From NCBI GenBank assembly GCA_049997955.1, contig JAEBDY010000001.1, positions 868,001 to 932,000 of the forward strand: a stretch of DNA of 64,000 bases, read 5' to 3'. The notes below the pieces were generated by a model. It ran no database searches. It saw only the letters and a list, made by a program, of their open reading frames with translations, and was not told the DNA's origin. Every line of letters begins with the position of its first letter. Positions within the stretch are counted from its first letter, which is position 1. This DNA is from Umezawaea sp049997955. GTDB lineage: Bacteria > Actinomycetota > Actinomycetes > Mycobacteriales > Pseudonocardiaceae. Positions 16,095-23,945 of the stretch are shown piece after piece. The position numbers and the translations under genes were made by a program.

Positions 16095-17783
16095 ATGTCG
16101 CACCACCATCACGATGGCCATGAGCACCACCACCACGAGGTAGAGCCCGTCGAGGGCAGTTGGCAGGACCCGGCGGACGACCGGCCCATCGCGGTCGCCC
16201 GCCGGAGGTTCCTCGCCGGACTCGGCGTCGCCGTCGGGGGCGCCGCGCTGGCGGGCACGGGAGCGGGCACGGCCGCCGCGACCCCGCAGCCGACGAACCA
16301 GTGGGGAGCACCGCAGCGCTGGTACGCGGGCGACCACCACATCCACACCCAGTACTCCGGCGACGGCCAGTACACGGTCGCCCAGCAGGTCGCCCAGGCG
16401 CGCAAGCACGGGCTGGACTGGATGGTCATCACCGACCACGGTGGCGTGGCGCACGAGAAGCTCTCCATCGACCAGGTCACGCCGGACATCGAGCGGGCCC
16501 GCAGGTCGAACCGCGACGTGCTGGTCTACCAGGGCCTGGAGTGGAACATCCCCGGCGCGGAACACGCGACGGTGTTCCTGCCACCGGACCGCAACACCGT
16601 CGACATCCTGCGCGCCTTCGAGGCGGGCTACGACGGCGGCATCCTGGCCACGCCGGTCGCCAACGGCGGCAAGGGGCTCCTCACCCGGTCCACGTCGGCC
16701 GACGGCGAGCCGTACGCCTTGGCGGCCTTGCGCTTCCTGGAGGCGCAGGTCCTCAGTGGACGGACCGAGATCGCGCTGATGTTCGCCAACCACCCGTCCC
16801 GGCGCGGCGTGGACAGCCCGCACGAGCTGCGCGGCTGGCGCGACGCGGCCCCCGGTGTGGCCGTGGGCATGGAAGGCGCGCCCGGCCACCAGGCCGCGGG
16901 CATCTCGAAGGCGTCCGGCGGCCGGGGCGGCGCTCGCGGCTACTACGACTCGTCGCCCGGCACGGACAGCCACCCCGGCTACGCGCCCACCGCGACGGAG
17001 AACCCGTACCGCACCTACGGCGGGTTCGACTGGATGACCGCCAAGGTCGGCGGGCTCTGGGACTCGATGCTGGCCGAGGGCAGGCCGTGGTGGATCACCT
17101 CCACCTCCGACGTGCACCAGGTCTTCAACGACACGATCACGCCCGGCCCGCAGGACTACGACAAGACCGGCAGCAAGGGCGCCCCGGTCGACTCCGGCGT
17201 GAAGCAGACCGGGTTCGGCGACTACTTCCCCGGCTACTACAGCCAGACCGTGGTCGGTTCGCGGTCGCGGTCCTACGTGGACGTCATGCGCGGACTCCAG
17301 GCCGGCAAGGTGATCGCGGTGCACGGCAGGCTGATCGACGGCCTCGACCTGCGCGTCCGGGCACTGGGAGAGGGCGACAACCGGGGCGTCACGCTCGGCG
17401 GTCGCACGTTCGTCAAGCGCGGCGGCTCGGTCGAGGTCACCGTCGAGGTGACCGGCGCGGGTGGGCCCAACTTCTCCGGTGTGGTGCCGAAGCTGGCGAA
17501 GCTCGACCTCATCTCGGGCCCGGTCACCGGCCCGGTGACCGACCGCGACACGCTGTCCGCGCCCGGCACGACCGTGGTGAAGTCCTTCGAGGTCACCAAG
17601 AACCGGGCGAAGTTCACCTACGTGTTCCGCGACGTCTCCGGCCCGTTCTACCTGCGCGTGCGCGGGTCGGACGGCAACCAGCTCACCGCGGAAGGCGGTC
17701 CGGTCATGGACGTCGTCGGCGACTCCGAGCCGTGGGGCGACCTCTGGTTCTACGCCAACCCGGTGTTCGTGGACGTGATCTAG
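16095..17783 (+). CDS. Tat-exported PHP-domain metallophosphoesterase-like protein with His-rich N-terminus
   Basis: 562 residues. The first 15 residues are a His cluster (MSHHHHDGHEHHHHE), then a twin-arginine signal with ARRRFLAGLGVAVGG and an A-rich hydrophobic core. The mature part starts with the PHP motif I DHHIHTQYSGDG, followed by VITDHGG, LEWNIPGAEHATV, FANHPSR and TSTSDVH, which supply the metal-binding His and Asp residues of polymerase-and-histidinol-phosphatase domains. The last 150 residues form a beta-rich domain. Tat export fits a cofactor-loaded metalloenzyme acting outside the membrane. The His cluster may hold metal before export. Followed with one-base overlap by a small gene. 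Confidence 0.85.
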   Translation: MSHHHHDGHEHHHHEVEPVEGSWQDPADDRPIAVARRRFLAGLGVAVGGAALAGTGAGTAAATPQPTNQWGAPQRWYAGDHHIHTQYSGDGQYTVAQQVAQARKHGLDWMVITDHGGVAHEKLSIDQVTPDIERARRSNRDVLVYQGLEWNIPGAEHATVFLPPDRNTVDILRAFEAGYDGGILATPVANGGKGLLTRSTSADGEPYALAALRFLEAQVLSGRTEIALMFANHPSRRGVDSPHELRGWRDAAPGVAVGMEGAPGHQAAGISKASGGRGGARGYYDSSPGTDSHPGYAPTATENPYRTYGGFDWMTAKVGGLWDSMLAEGRPWWITSTSDVHQVFNDTITPGPQDYDKTGSKGAPVDSGVKQTGFGDYFPGYYSQTVVGSRSRSYVDVMRGLQAGKVIAVHGRLIDGLDLRVRALGEGDNRGVTLGGRTFVKRGGSVEVTVEVTGAGGPNFSGVVPKLAKLDLISGPVTGPVTDRDTLSAPGTTVVKSFEVTKNRAKFTYVFRDVSGPFYLRVRGSDGNQLTAEGGPVMDVVGDSEPWGDLWFYANPVFVDVI

Positions 17784-18250
17784 TGCGCTGGGTGCGGCTG
17801 GTCCCGGAGTTCACGTCGGTGGGTGCGCACTTCGACCGCGAGGTGCTGTCCGCGCTGGACAGGGCCGAGGTGGCGGCGGACCTCGTGCTGACCCACGTCG
17901 AGCGCACCGGCACGGTCGCGGTGTCCGTGGTGTCGGCCCGGATCACCGGCGGGCTCGCACCCGGCACCGAGATCGACCCGCCTGCCGAGGGGCGCTGCGT
18001 CCGGTTCGCGGGCCAGTCGAGGATGACCGGCGTCCACCACGTCGCGGAGATCGTCGAGGCGACGGCGATCGACGAGGTGATCGGCATCGGGGCCGCCGTC
18101 ACGCCGGACACCCGCGTGGACACCGGCGGGTTCGTGCGGCCGGAGTACCGCGACGGGCGGTTGGTGCTGCTGGTCGAACCCGCGGCGGGCGGCGTGTTCC
18201 AGCCCGCCGAGATCGAGCAGCCGCACGAGTGCTGCGGCGGAGCGCACTGA
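17783..18250 (+). CDS. Conserved small protein downstream of PHP gene, function unknown
   Basis: 155 residues, GTG start overlapping the TAG of the PHP gene by one base, so translation is coupled. No signal peptide or membrane helix. A beta-rich protein with the C-terminal motif EQPHECCGGAH, whose two cysteines and two histidines could bind a metal. I do not recognise the family. Its position suggests it works with the Tat-exported PHP enzyme, for example in metal delivery in the cytoplasm before export. A strong terminator follows. Confidence 0.6.
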   Translation: MRWVRLVPEFTSVGAHFDREVLSALDRAEVAADLVLTHVERTGTVAVSVVSARITGGLAPGTEIDPPAEGRCVRFAGQSRMTGVHHVAEIVEATAIDEVIGIGAAVTPDTRVDTGGFVRPEYRDGRLVLLVEPAAGGVFQPAEIEQPHECCGGAH

Positions 18251-18298
18251 CGTGCGCCCGGTGGGCGGTCAGCGTCCTGACCACCCACCGGGCGCACG
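18251..18298. terminator. Long bidirectional terminator hairpin
   Basis: Twenty-two-base arms (18251-18272, 18277-18298) with a single C/A mismatch and a 4-nt loop, between two convergent genes. Confidence 0.88.
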
Positions 18299-18304
18299 CA
18301 ACGG

Positions 18305-19198
18305 CTAGACCCTCGCTGGGGTGAGCAGGTCGCCGAGGCCGATGCGCTCCAGGAACTCGACCCGGACCCGGTCCGCCACCGCCGAGACCTCCTCCGCCCC
18401 GTCGTTCGCCGGGTCGACGTGGGTGCGGAACGGCCTGGTGCCGTCCGGCATCCCGACCACCTCGACGACGGCGTCGGCGACGGCCGACACGTCGGAGTCC
18501 GGCGGTGCGATGGCGGCGAGCCGCTCCGACACCTGCTCCATGAGCCCGGCGTAGCGGGTCTCGTACGCGGCGACCGTGGCCTGGTCGGCCGGACGGCCGC
18601 TGTTCGGGAAGTGGTTGGTGCCCGAGGTGAACGCGCCCGGCACGATGATCGCCGTCTCGATGCCGAAGCGGGCGACCTCGGCGGCGTAGCTGACCGCGAC
18701 CGCGTCCATCGCGGCCTTGGCGGCGAAGTACGGCGCGAGGTACGGCGGCGTGCCACCTCGGGTGCTGGTGCTGCCGGTCCACAGCAGCAGGCCGTTGCCC
18801 TGGGCGCGGAGCAGCGGCAGGACCGCGCGGTTGACCCGCTGCGCGCCGAGCACGTTGGTGTCGAACACCTGCGCCATCTCCTCCGGGCTGAACGCCTCGG
18901 CCGGGCCGGTCACCATGTGGCCCGCGTTGTGCATCACCACGTCGATGCGGCCGTGCTCGCCGTGGACCGCGGCGATCGCCGCGTCGGCCGACGGCTGGCT
19001 GGACGCGTCCAGCTCGACCGACCGCAGGTCGACGCCGTGGTGCTCGGCGTACTCCGCGTACTCGGCGACCTTGGGGGCGTTGCGGCTCCTGGTGTTCCGC
19101 ATTCCGGCGTGGACGGTGTGGCCCGCGCGGGCCAGGGCCTTGGCGGTGAGTTCGCCGATGCCGCTGGACGCTCCGGTGATGACGACGATCTTGTTCAT
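18305..19198 (-). CDS. Short-chain dehydrogenase/reductase
   Basis: 297 residues. Classical SDR with cofactor motif TGASSGIG at residues 8-15, NAG (HNAGHM), the catalytic serine region TGSTS and Y-x-x-x-K (YFAAK), followed by VPGAFTSG. The 30-residue extension at the C-terminus is typical of the oxidoreductases that act on ketones or aldehydes with NADP. Last gene of the TetR-SDR-SDR unit, 30 bases after the previous SDR. Confidence 0.92.
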   Translation of the reverse strand: MNKIVVITGASSGIGELTAKALARAGHTVHAGMRNTRSRNAPKVAEYAEYAEHHGVDLRSVELDASSQPSADAAIAAVHGEHGRIDVVMHNAGHMVTGPAEAFSPEEMAQVFDTNVLGAQRVNRAVLPLLRAQGNGLLLWTGSTSTRGGTPPYLAPYFAAKAAMDAVAVSYAAEVARFGIETAIIVPGAFTSGTNHFPNSGRPADQATVAAYETRYAGLMEQVSERLAAIAPPDSDVSAVADAVVEVVGMPDGTRPFRTHVDPANDGAEEVSAVADRVRVEFLERIGLGDLLTPARV

Positions 19199-19228
19199 GA
19201 CGACTGTCCTTTCAGGATTCGCGGAGGG

Positions 19229-19957
19229 TCAGACGATGCCGCCGTTCGAGCGGACGACCTGGCCGTTGATCCAGCGGGACGGGCCCGCGAGGAACGCGAC
19301 GAGGTCGGCCAGGTCGGCGGGTTGCCCGAGGCGCTCCAGCGGAGCGGCCTTCGCCAGGGAGGCGATGGTCTCCTCGTCCTTGCCGTCCAGGAACAACGCG
19401 GTGGCGGTCGGTCCGGGGGCGACGGTGTTGACCGTGATGTCCTTGCCGCGCAGCTCCTTGGCCAGGATCATCGTGATGGCCTCCACCGCACCCTTGGTCG
19501 CGGCGTACGGGGCGTAGTTCGGCATCCGCAGGCCGAGCACCGACGTGGAGAAGGTGATGATCGCGCCGCCCTCGCGGACCCGGCGGGCGGCCTGCTGGCC
19601 GACCACGAAGGTGCCGCGGACGTTGGTGCGGTGCATGCGGTCGAAGGCGTCGAAGTCGATGTCCGCCACGGGCGACAGGTACATCGTGCCCGCCGCGTGG
19701 ACCACCACGTCGACCCCGCCGAACGCGGACTCCGCCGCGTCGAAGAGGGCGCTCACCTGGTCGACCTCGGCCACGTCCGCCTGGACGGCGACGGCCTCGC
19801 CGCCCGCTCCGGTGATGGCGGCCACGGCCGCGTCGGCCTCGGTCTTGTTGCCCGCGTAGTTGACGACGACCGCGAAGCCGTCCCGGCCGAGCCGCTCGGC
19901 GGATTCCCGGCCGATGCCACGGGAACCACCGGTGATGATGGCGACGCGCTTGCTCAT
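19229..19957 (-). CDS. Short-chain dehydrogenase/reductase (FabG-like)
   Basis: 242 residues. TGGSRGIG at 10-17, VVVNYAG (NADP preference suggested by the following basic residue pattern), HAAG, TFSTSV and catalytic YAATK, then NTVAPGPTATALF and C-terminal GQVVRSNGGIV. Typical stand-alone 3-oxoacyl-ACP-reductase-like SDR. ATG 19957 is chosen because AGGAGCAGGA lies just upstream; a longer in-frame start at 20008 has none. Middle gene of the TetR-regulated unit. Confidence 0.92.
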   Translation of the reverse strand: MSKRVAIITGGSRGIGRESAERLGRDGFAVVVNYAGNKTEADAAVAAITGAGGEAVAVQADVAEVDQVSALFDAAESAFGGVDVVVHAAGTMYLSPVADIDFDAFDRMHRTNVRGTFVVGQQAARRVREGGAIITFSTSVLGLRMPNYAPYAATKGAVEAITMILAKELRGKDITVNTVAPGPTATALFLDGKDEETIASLAKAAPLERLGQPADLADLVAFLAGPSRWINGQVVRSNGGIV

Positions 19958-20036
19958 GTCCTGCTCCTCGAGGGTGTGGGGTATCGCCGGTTGGCGCCGT
20001 TGCGCCAACCGCTGGTGCTGCTGGATTCGTGCCGGG

Positions 20037-20708
20037 TCAGTCGGTGAGGCGGGTCAGCCACTCCTGCAAGAGGTCCGTCTCCGCCGCCGTCAGCCTGTCC
20101 GGCGGCGACCGGCGCAACCGGGCGCCGAGCGCGGAGGCCGCTCCGTCGTCGTGGCCCACCGCGTCCCCGGTGGGCACGAGGATCGCCGCGTGGATCGCGT
20201 CCCGGACACGGGTCGAGACGTCCGGCGCGTACAGCTCGCGCCGGGTGATGAGCACGAGCGCGACGCCGGTGTTGGCCGACATCACCATCTGCGCGGCCAC
20301 CTCGGGCGACACGCCCAGCCTGCCCGCGGCGGCGCAGCGCTCCAGGACCTGCAACAGCAACTGGTGGGCCTCGACCGCCGCGGCGGGCGTGCCGCTCACG
20401 GTGGGGGAGTACATCAGCCGGTAGTAGCTGGGGTTCGCCAGCGCGAACGCCACGTGGGCGTCCCACCCGTCCCGCAGGTCCCGCACGGGGTCGGCGGACG
20501 GCACGGCGGCCCGCTTGCCCGCCAGGTACCGCTCGAAGCCGTGGTCCACGACCGCCGAGAGCAGGCCTTCCTTGTCGCCGAACTGCCGGTAGAGCGCCGG
20601 GGCGCCGACGCCCGCGGCCTCGCAGACCGCCCTGGTCGACACGTCCGCGATCGGCGACGCGGCGAGCAGCTCGGCCGCTGCTTCCAGTATCCGCGTTCTC
20701 GTGCTCAT
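20037..20708 (-). CDS. TetR/AcrR family regulator
   Basis: 223 residues. N-terminal TetR helix-turn-helix (TRTRILEAAAELLAASP, VSTRAVCEAAGVGAPALYRQFGDKEGLLSAVVDHG), then a ligand-binding domain with PSYYRLMYSP, a segment seen in TetR_C_33-type regulators. First gene of the unit with two SDRs, which it probably controls, inducer unknown. TAGCGT (20716-20721) ends seven bases before the ATG, so the transcript is probably leaderless; the partial dyad ACGAGAATCGT (20723-20733) overlapping the promoter is a possible autoregulatory site. Confidence 0.9.
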   Translation of the reverse strand: MSTRTRILEAAAELLAASPIADVSTRAVCEAAGVGAPALYRQFGDKEGLLSAVVDHGFERYLAGKRAAVPSADPVRDLRDGWDAHVAFALANPSYYRLMYSPTVSGTPAAAVEAHQLLLQVLERCAAAGRLGVSPEVAAQMVMSANTGVALVLITRRELYAPDVSTRVRDAIHAAILVPTGDAVGHDDGAASALGARLRRSPPDRLTAAETDLLQEWLTRLTD

Positions 20709-20774
20709 GGAAGCAACGCTAACACGAGAATCGTATCTACGCTACCGCTGATGTGGAAGCGTTGATAACACCGG

Positions 20775-20809
20775 CGAGGGCCGCTCCCGTCGATCAGGAG
20801 CGGCCCTCG
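20775..20809. terminator. Hairpin terminator after penicillin acylase gene
   Basis: Perfect 13-bp stem (20775-20787 with 20797-20809) and 9-nt loop, 14 bases beyond the minus-strand stop at 20823. Confidence 0.8.
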
Positions 20810-20822
20810 TGGACTTCCCAGT

Positions 20823-23075
20823 TCAGGAGCGTTGTCGCACCTGCACGACCCGCAGTTCCGGTGACGCGAGGACATCCCGCTCGCAGAAGCGCTCGGTCAC
20901 CCACTGCTTCTTCGAGTACAGCTTCGTCTGGTCGCTGAAGTGCGGAGACGTCGAATCGGACGACTGGGAGTACGCCAGCAGCGTCGCCGCGTCCGGGCAC
21001 CCGTCCCCGTCGAACGACACCACGTGCAGGTAGGTGGCCCCGTGCTGCATCTCGGTGTAGCCCTTGGCCGGGTCCCAGGGGCCGCGGATGGAGTTGAAGA
21101 CGCCCAGTCCCGCGGTGCCGCCGTTGATCGGGATCCGTTCACCGCCGCGGACGACGTAGTGGTTGTCGCCCAGCGGTGCGTTCAGCGGGATGCCCGCCGC
21201 GCGCAGTTCGCCGACGGCGGCGGCCAGCGCTTCGCCGATGGCCGGGACGTCCGTGTTCAGCGTGTTCGGCGTGCCGATCGGGTCGGCCGCGCTGAACGGG
21301 ACCTTCCAGACCGCGCTGCCCGCCGTGCTCCGCACCCTGGTCCAGAACCGGTCGAACAGCAGGGCGCCGCGGCTGCCGACGTCGTGGTTCCGGTCCCAGG
21401 TGGACAGTGCGTCGCACGCCTCGGCGAGGTCCGCCGACAACGTGCGGCACAGCCGGACCACGTCGTCGACCGCCAGGTCCGCGACGGTGTCGTGGTTGGA
21501 GAACATCAGGTCCTGCAACGACTGCCGGGTGTGCTTGACACCGTCGGAGAGGTCCTTCAATGCGCCGCGGGTGCGGACGGTGCGCTCGGTGCCCGTCGTG
21601 CCGAAGATCCGCGAGTACCCCGTGACCGGCTGGGCCGGGTTCGTCAGCCAGTAGCTGTCGTTCGAGTTCTCCAGGTAGTCGTCGCGCCGCAGGGAAGGCA
21701 GCGACGACGGCCCGAACACGCCGGGCTGCACGGCGTCGCCGTCCCGACCCCACGCGCAGTCGCCCCGCGACCCGTCCAGCACGGCGAGCCCGTCCGCGGC
21801 CCAGGTCCGCTTCCCCAGGTCGGTGTTGCAGCGCGCCGCGCGCTCGTCGGTCACGTTGGGCACGTTGTGCAGCTGCGAGTACCTCGCCCTGCCCCGCGAG
21901 TCCGTGATGAAGATGTTCATCCACGGCAGGCCCTGCGTCTCCTCCAGCGCCCGGAACGCCGACGCCGTGTCACCGGCCCGCGACAGGCGTTCCATCGAGT
22001 TCGCGAACCGCAGGTTCTCGGCGTTCGCGTCGGCGAGCGAGTACGCCGTCTCCGCCGTCCACGGCAACTCCTGCCCGTTGGCCGCGCGCACGACCGGCCC
22101 GTACCGGCTCCACCACTGCGGCCTCGTGACGGTGGTGCCGTCCTGCACGGTGACCGTCACGTCGCGGCGCACCATGTCCTCCGCCTTGCCGTCCACCAGG
22201 TACTTCGTCGGCGACCCCGGCACCAGTTCGAGCGCGAACAGCGTGAACGTCCTGGTCGTGTCCGCCGCCGTGCCGCTCCACGCCATCGTCGCGTTGTGGC
22301 CCAACCACAGGAACGGGACGCCGACGACGCCCGCGCCCGCCGCGTCCATCCGGCCGGGGATCGTCAGGTGCGACTGCCACAACCGCAGGTCGGGCGTGTT
22401 CCACGGCAGGTGCGGGTTCGCCAGCGACATGCCCCGCCCGTTCGCGGTCCGCGCGCCGCCGAGCGCGATCGCGTTGCTGCCGATCGACAGCTCCGGGTCC
22501 TGCGCCGCGATCCCGTCCGCCGCCGAGCCCTGCCCGAACACCATGCCGAGGGCGTACACGTGCCGGTAGACGTCGATCTCGGTCATCGGTCGCACCCACG
22601 CCGCACCCGCGCAGGCCGGATCGGTGATCTTCTTCTCCCGCAGGTGTTCCGACACCCCGGCCGCGTACCCGGCGACGGCCTCGCGCACCTCGGGCGACGG
22701 ACCCGTCCGGTCCTTCCGCGCGAGGAGCCGCTCCACCACCCCGGTGTCGTTGATCCCCTGGAAGTACAGGTCGCTGGCCAGGTTCGTCCTCGCCCGCGAC
22801 AACCCGCTGCCGGGGTTCGCGTCCGCGCCGAGGTGCCGCGACCGCGTGCCCGACGTCGTCAACATCGTCTGCGCCAACGAACACGCGTTGTCGGTCGCCG
22901 CCGCGTAACCCTGACCGAACCCGAGCCGCCGGTAGTCGGCCGCCACGATGTGCGGAATGCCGTGCTCGGTGTACCGGATGGTCGCGCTCAGCCCTCGTGC
23001 CTCGGCTGTCGCGGCCCCCGTCCAGAGGAGGGCCACCGCCGTCGCGGCAGCCGTGAACTTGCTTCGGAGCAGCAC
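20823..23075 (-). CDS. Secreted penicillin acylase/acyl-homoserine-lactone acylase family protein
   Basis: 750-residue Ntn-hydrolase precursor. A Sec signal (LLRSKFTAAATAVALLWTGAATAEA) precedes the alpha chain; autocleavage would occur at G-S in SIGSNAIALGG, freeing the nucleophile serine of the beta chain (about residue 200). The His of FLWLGHNATMAWSGT and the Asn of LENSNDSYWLTNP complete the known active-site set. Length and domain order match AhlM/PvdQ-type acylases of actinomycetes, which open amide bonds in acyl-homoserine lactones, penicillins or lipopeptides. GTG 23075 is chosen for AAGGAG eight bases upstream. It sits downstream of an ArsR regulator on the same strand. Confidence 0.92.
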   Translation of the reverse strand: MLLRSKFTAAATAVALLWTGAATAEARGLSATIRYTEHGIPHIVAADYRRLGFGQGYAAATDNACSLAQTMLTTSGTRSRHLGADANPGSGLSRARTNLASDLYFQGINDTGVVERLLARKDRTGPSPEVREAVAGYAAGVSEHLREKKITDPACAGAAWVRPMTEIDVYRHVYALGMVFGQGSAADGIAAQDPELSIGSNAIALGGARTANGRGMSLANPHLPWNTPDLRLWQSHLTIPGRMDAAGAGVVGVPFLWLGHNATMAWSGTAADTTRTFTLFALELVPGSPTKYLVDGKAEDMVRRDVTVTVQDGTTVTRPQWWSRYGPVVRAANGQELPWTAETAYSLADANAENLRFANSMERLSRAGDTASAFRALEETQGLPWMNIFITDSRGRARYSQLHNVPNVTDERAARCNTDLGKRTWAADGLAVLDGSRGDCAWGRDGDAVQPGVFGPSSLPSLRRDDYLENSNDSYWLTNPAQPVTGYSRIFGTTGTERTVRTRGALKDLSDGVKHTRQSLQDLMFSNHDTVADLAVDDVVRLCRTLSADLAEACDALSTWDRNHDVGSRGALLFDRFWTRVRSTAGSAVWKVPFSAADPIGTPNTLNTDVPAIGEALAAAVGELRAAGIPLNAPLGDNHYVVRGGERIPINGGTAGLGVFNSIRGPWDPAKGYTEMQHGATYLHVVSFDGDGCPDAATLLAYSQSSDSTSPHFSDQTKLYSKKQWVTERFCERDVLASPELRVVQVRQRS

Positions 23076-23187
23076 GGATGCTCTCCTTTCCGTGGAAGTG
23101 GGTGCTCGTGAAGGCACGCCCCTCGGGGCGTGTTGTGGTGCTTGCTTCCTCCCTGGGTCGTCGAGTTGCCGCTCGGCGACCCAGGCC

Positions 23188-23736
23188 TCATTCGGCCTTG
23201 GGAAAAGCGATGAAGCGCAACAGGACTTCCCGCGCGTCAGCGGGCACGTCCTCGCGCCAGTACCGCTTCACCAGGGCCAGGTAGTCCTCGAAGAACTCCC
23301 GCAGCTCGTCCTCCGTGACGACGATCGACCCCCGCGAGTACGGGACCGCGTCGCCCCAGGTGCCCATGTCCCCGCTCTGCGCCTGGAACCTCGTCCAGGC
23401 CTGGAGGTCCTCGGCGAGCTGCGCGTTGTTCAACTCGTCCAGCGCGGCCGCCATCTCCGGGGTCCGCGCGCTGCGTCGCGGGTACCGCAGATCCCGGCGG
23501 ACCACCCGCCACCACCGCTCCTTGCCCTTGCCGAGCGAGGGCTCGTCCTCGACGAACCCGTGCCTGGCCAGTTCGCGGAGGTGGTAGCTCGTCGATCCGG
23601 TGTTCTCGTCCAACGCCGCCGCCAGGGTCGTCGACGACGCCGGTCCGCGCCTCAGCTCGGCCATGATGCGCCTCCTCAGCGGGTGCGCCATGGCCTTCAG
23701 CACCGCGGGGTCGACGATCTCCTCCGGCTGCGACAT
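23188..23736 (-). CDS. ArsR-type helix-turn-helix regulator
   Basis: 182 residues. N-terminal winged helix of the HTH_20 type (DPAVLKAMAHPLRRRIMAELRRGPASSTTLAAALDENTGSTSYHLRELARHGFVED), then an acidic helical C-terminus. ATG 23736 lies six bases after TACCGT (leaderless pattern); the frame continues upstream but without start signals. Likely represses itself and perhaps the penicillin acylase gene, 112 bases downstream on the same strand, via the dyad at 23751-23770. Confidence 0.87.
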   Translation of the reverse strand: MSQPEEIVDPAVLKAMAHPLRRRIMAELRRGPASSTTLAAALDENTGSTSYHLRELARHGFVEDEPSLGKGKERWWRVVRRDLRYPRRSARTPEMAAALDELNNAQLAEDLQAWTRFQAQSGDMGTWGDAVPYSRGSIVVTEDELREFFEDYLALVKRYWREDVPADAREVLLRFIAFPKAE

Positions 23737-23750
23737 GCCCCGACGGTAGC

Positions 23751-23770
23751 GTGCAGAGATTTCTTTGCAC
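23751..23770. promoter_or_regulatory. 20-bp dyad upstream of ArsR gene
   Basis: GTGCAGAGAT/TTCTTTGCAC: eight of ten positions of each arm are symmetric (GTGCAxAGA against TCTxTGCAC). It lies just upstream of the -10 box TACCGT, the position of an autorepressor site. Confidence 0.6.
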
Positions 23771-23866
23771 AGGTTTCCCGGCAAAGATCGGGGTTCTCCC
23801 CGAGGCCACTCGGCCACCGCGCTCGCTGCGCCGTCACGGTGGTTCGGCGGGGAGCGGGGGAGGTCA

Positions 23867-23886
23867 AGTGGTACAGACCATTGACA
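23867..23886 (+). promoter_or_regulatory. DasR-like operator overlapping GH20 promoter
   Basis: AGTGGTACAGACCATT (23867-23882) matches the dre consensus A(G/C)TGGTCTAGACCA(C/G)T at 13 of 16 positions and overlaps the perfect -35 box TTGACA (23881-23886). A weak -10 (CAGTCT, 23905-23910) follows at 18 bases. DasR repression relieved by glucosamine-6-phosphate is the known logic for chitin-utilisation genes. Confidence 0.68.
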
Positions 23887-23945
23887 AAGGAGGCGGTGGT
23901 TCAGCAGTCTGCGGACGTGGGAACGGCTCGACCGAGGAGGACGAC

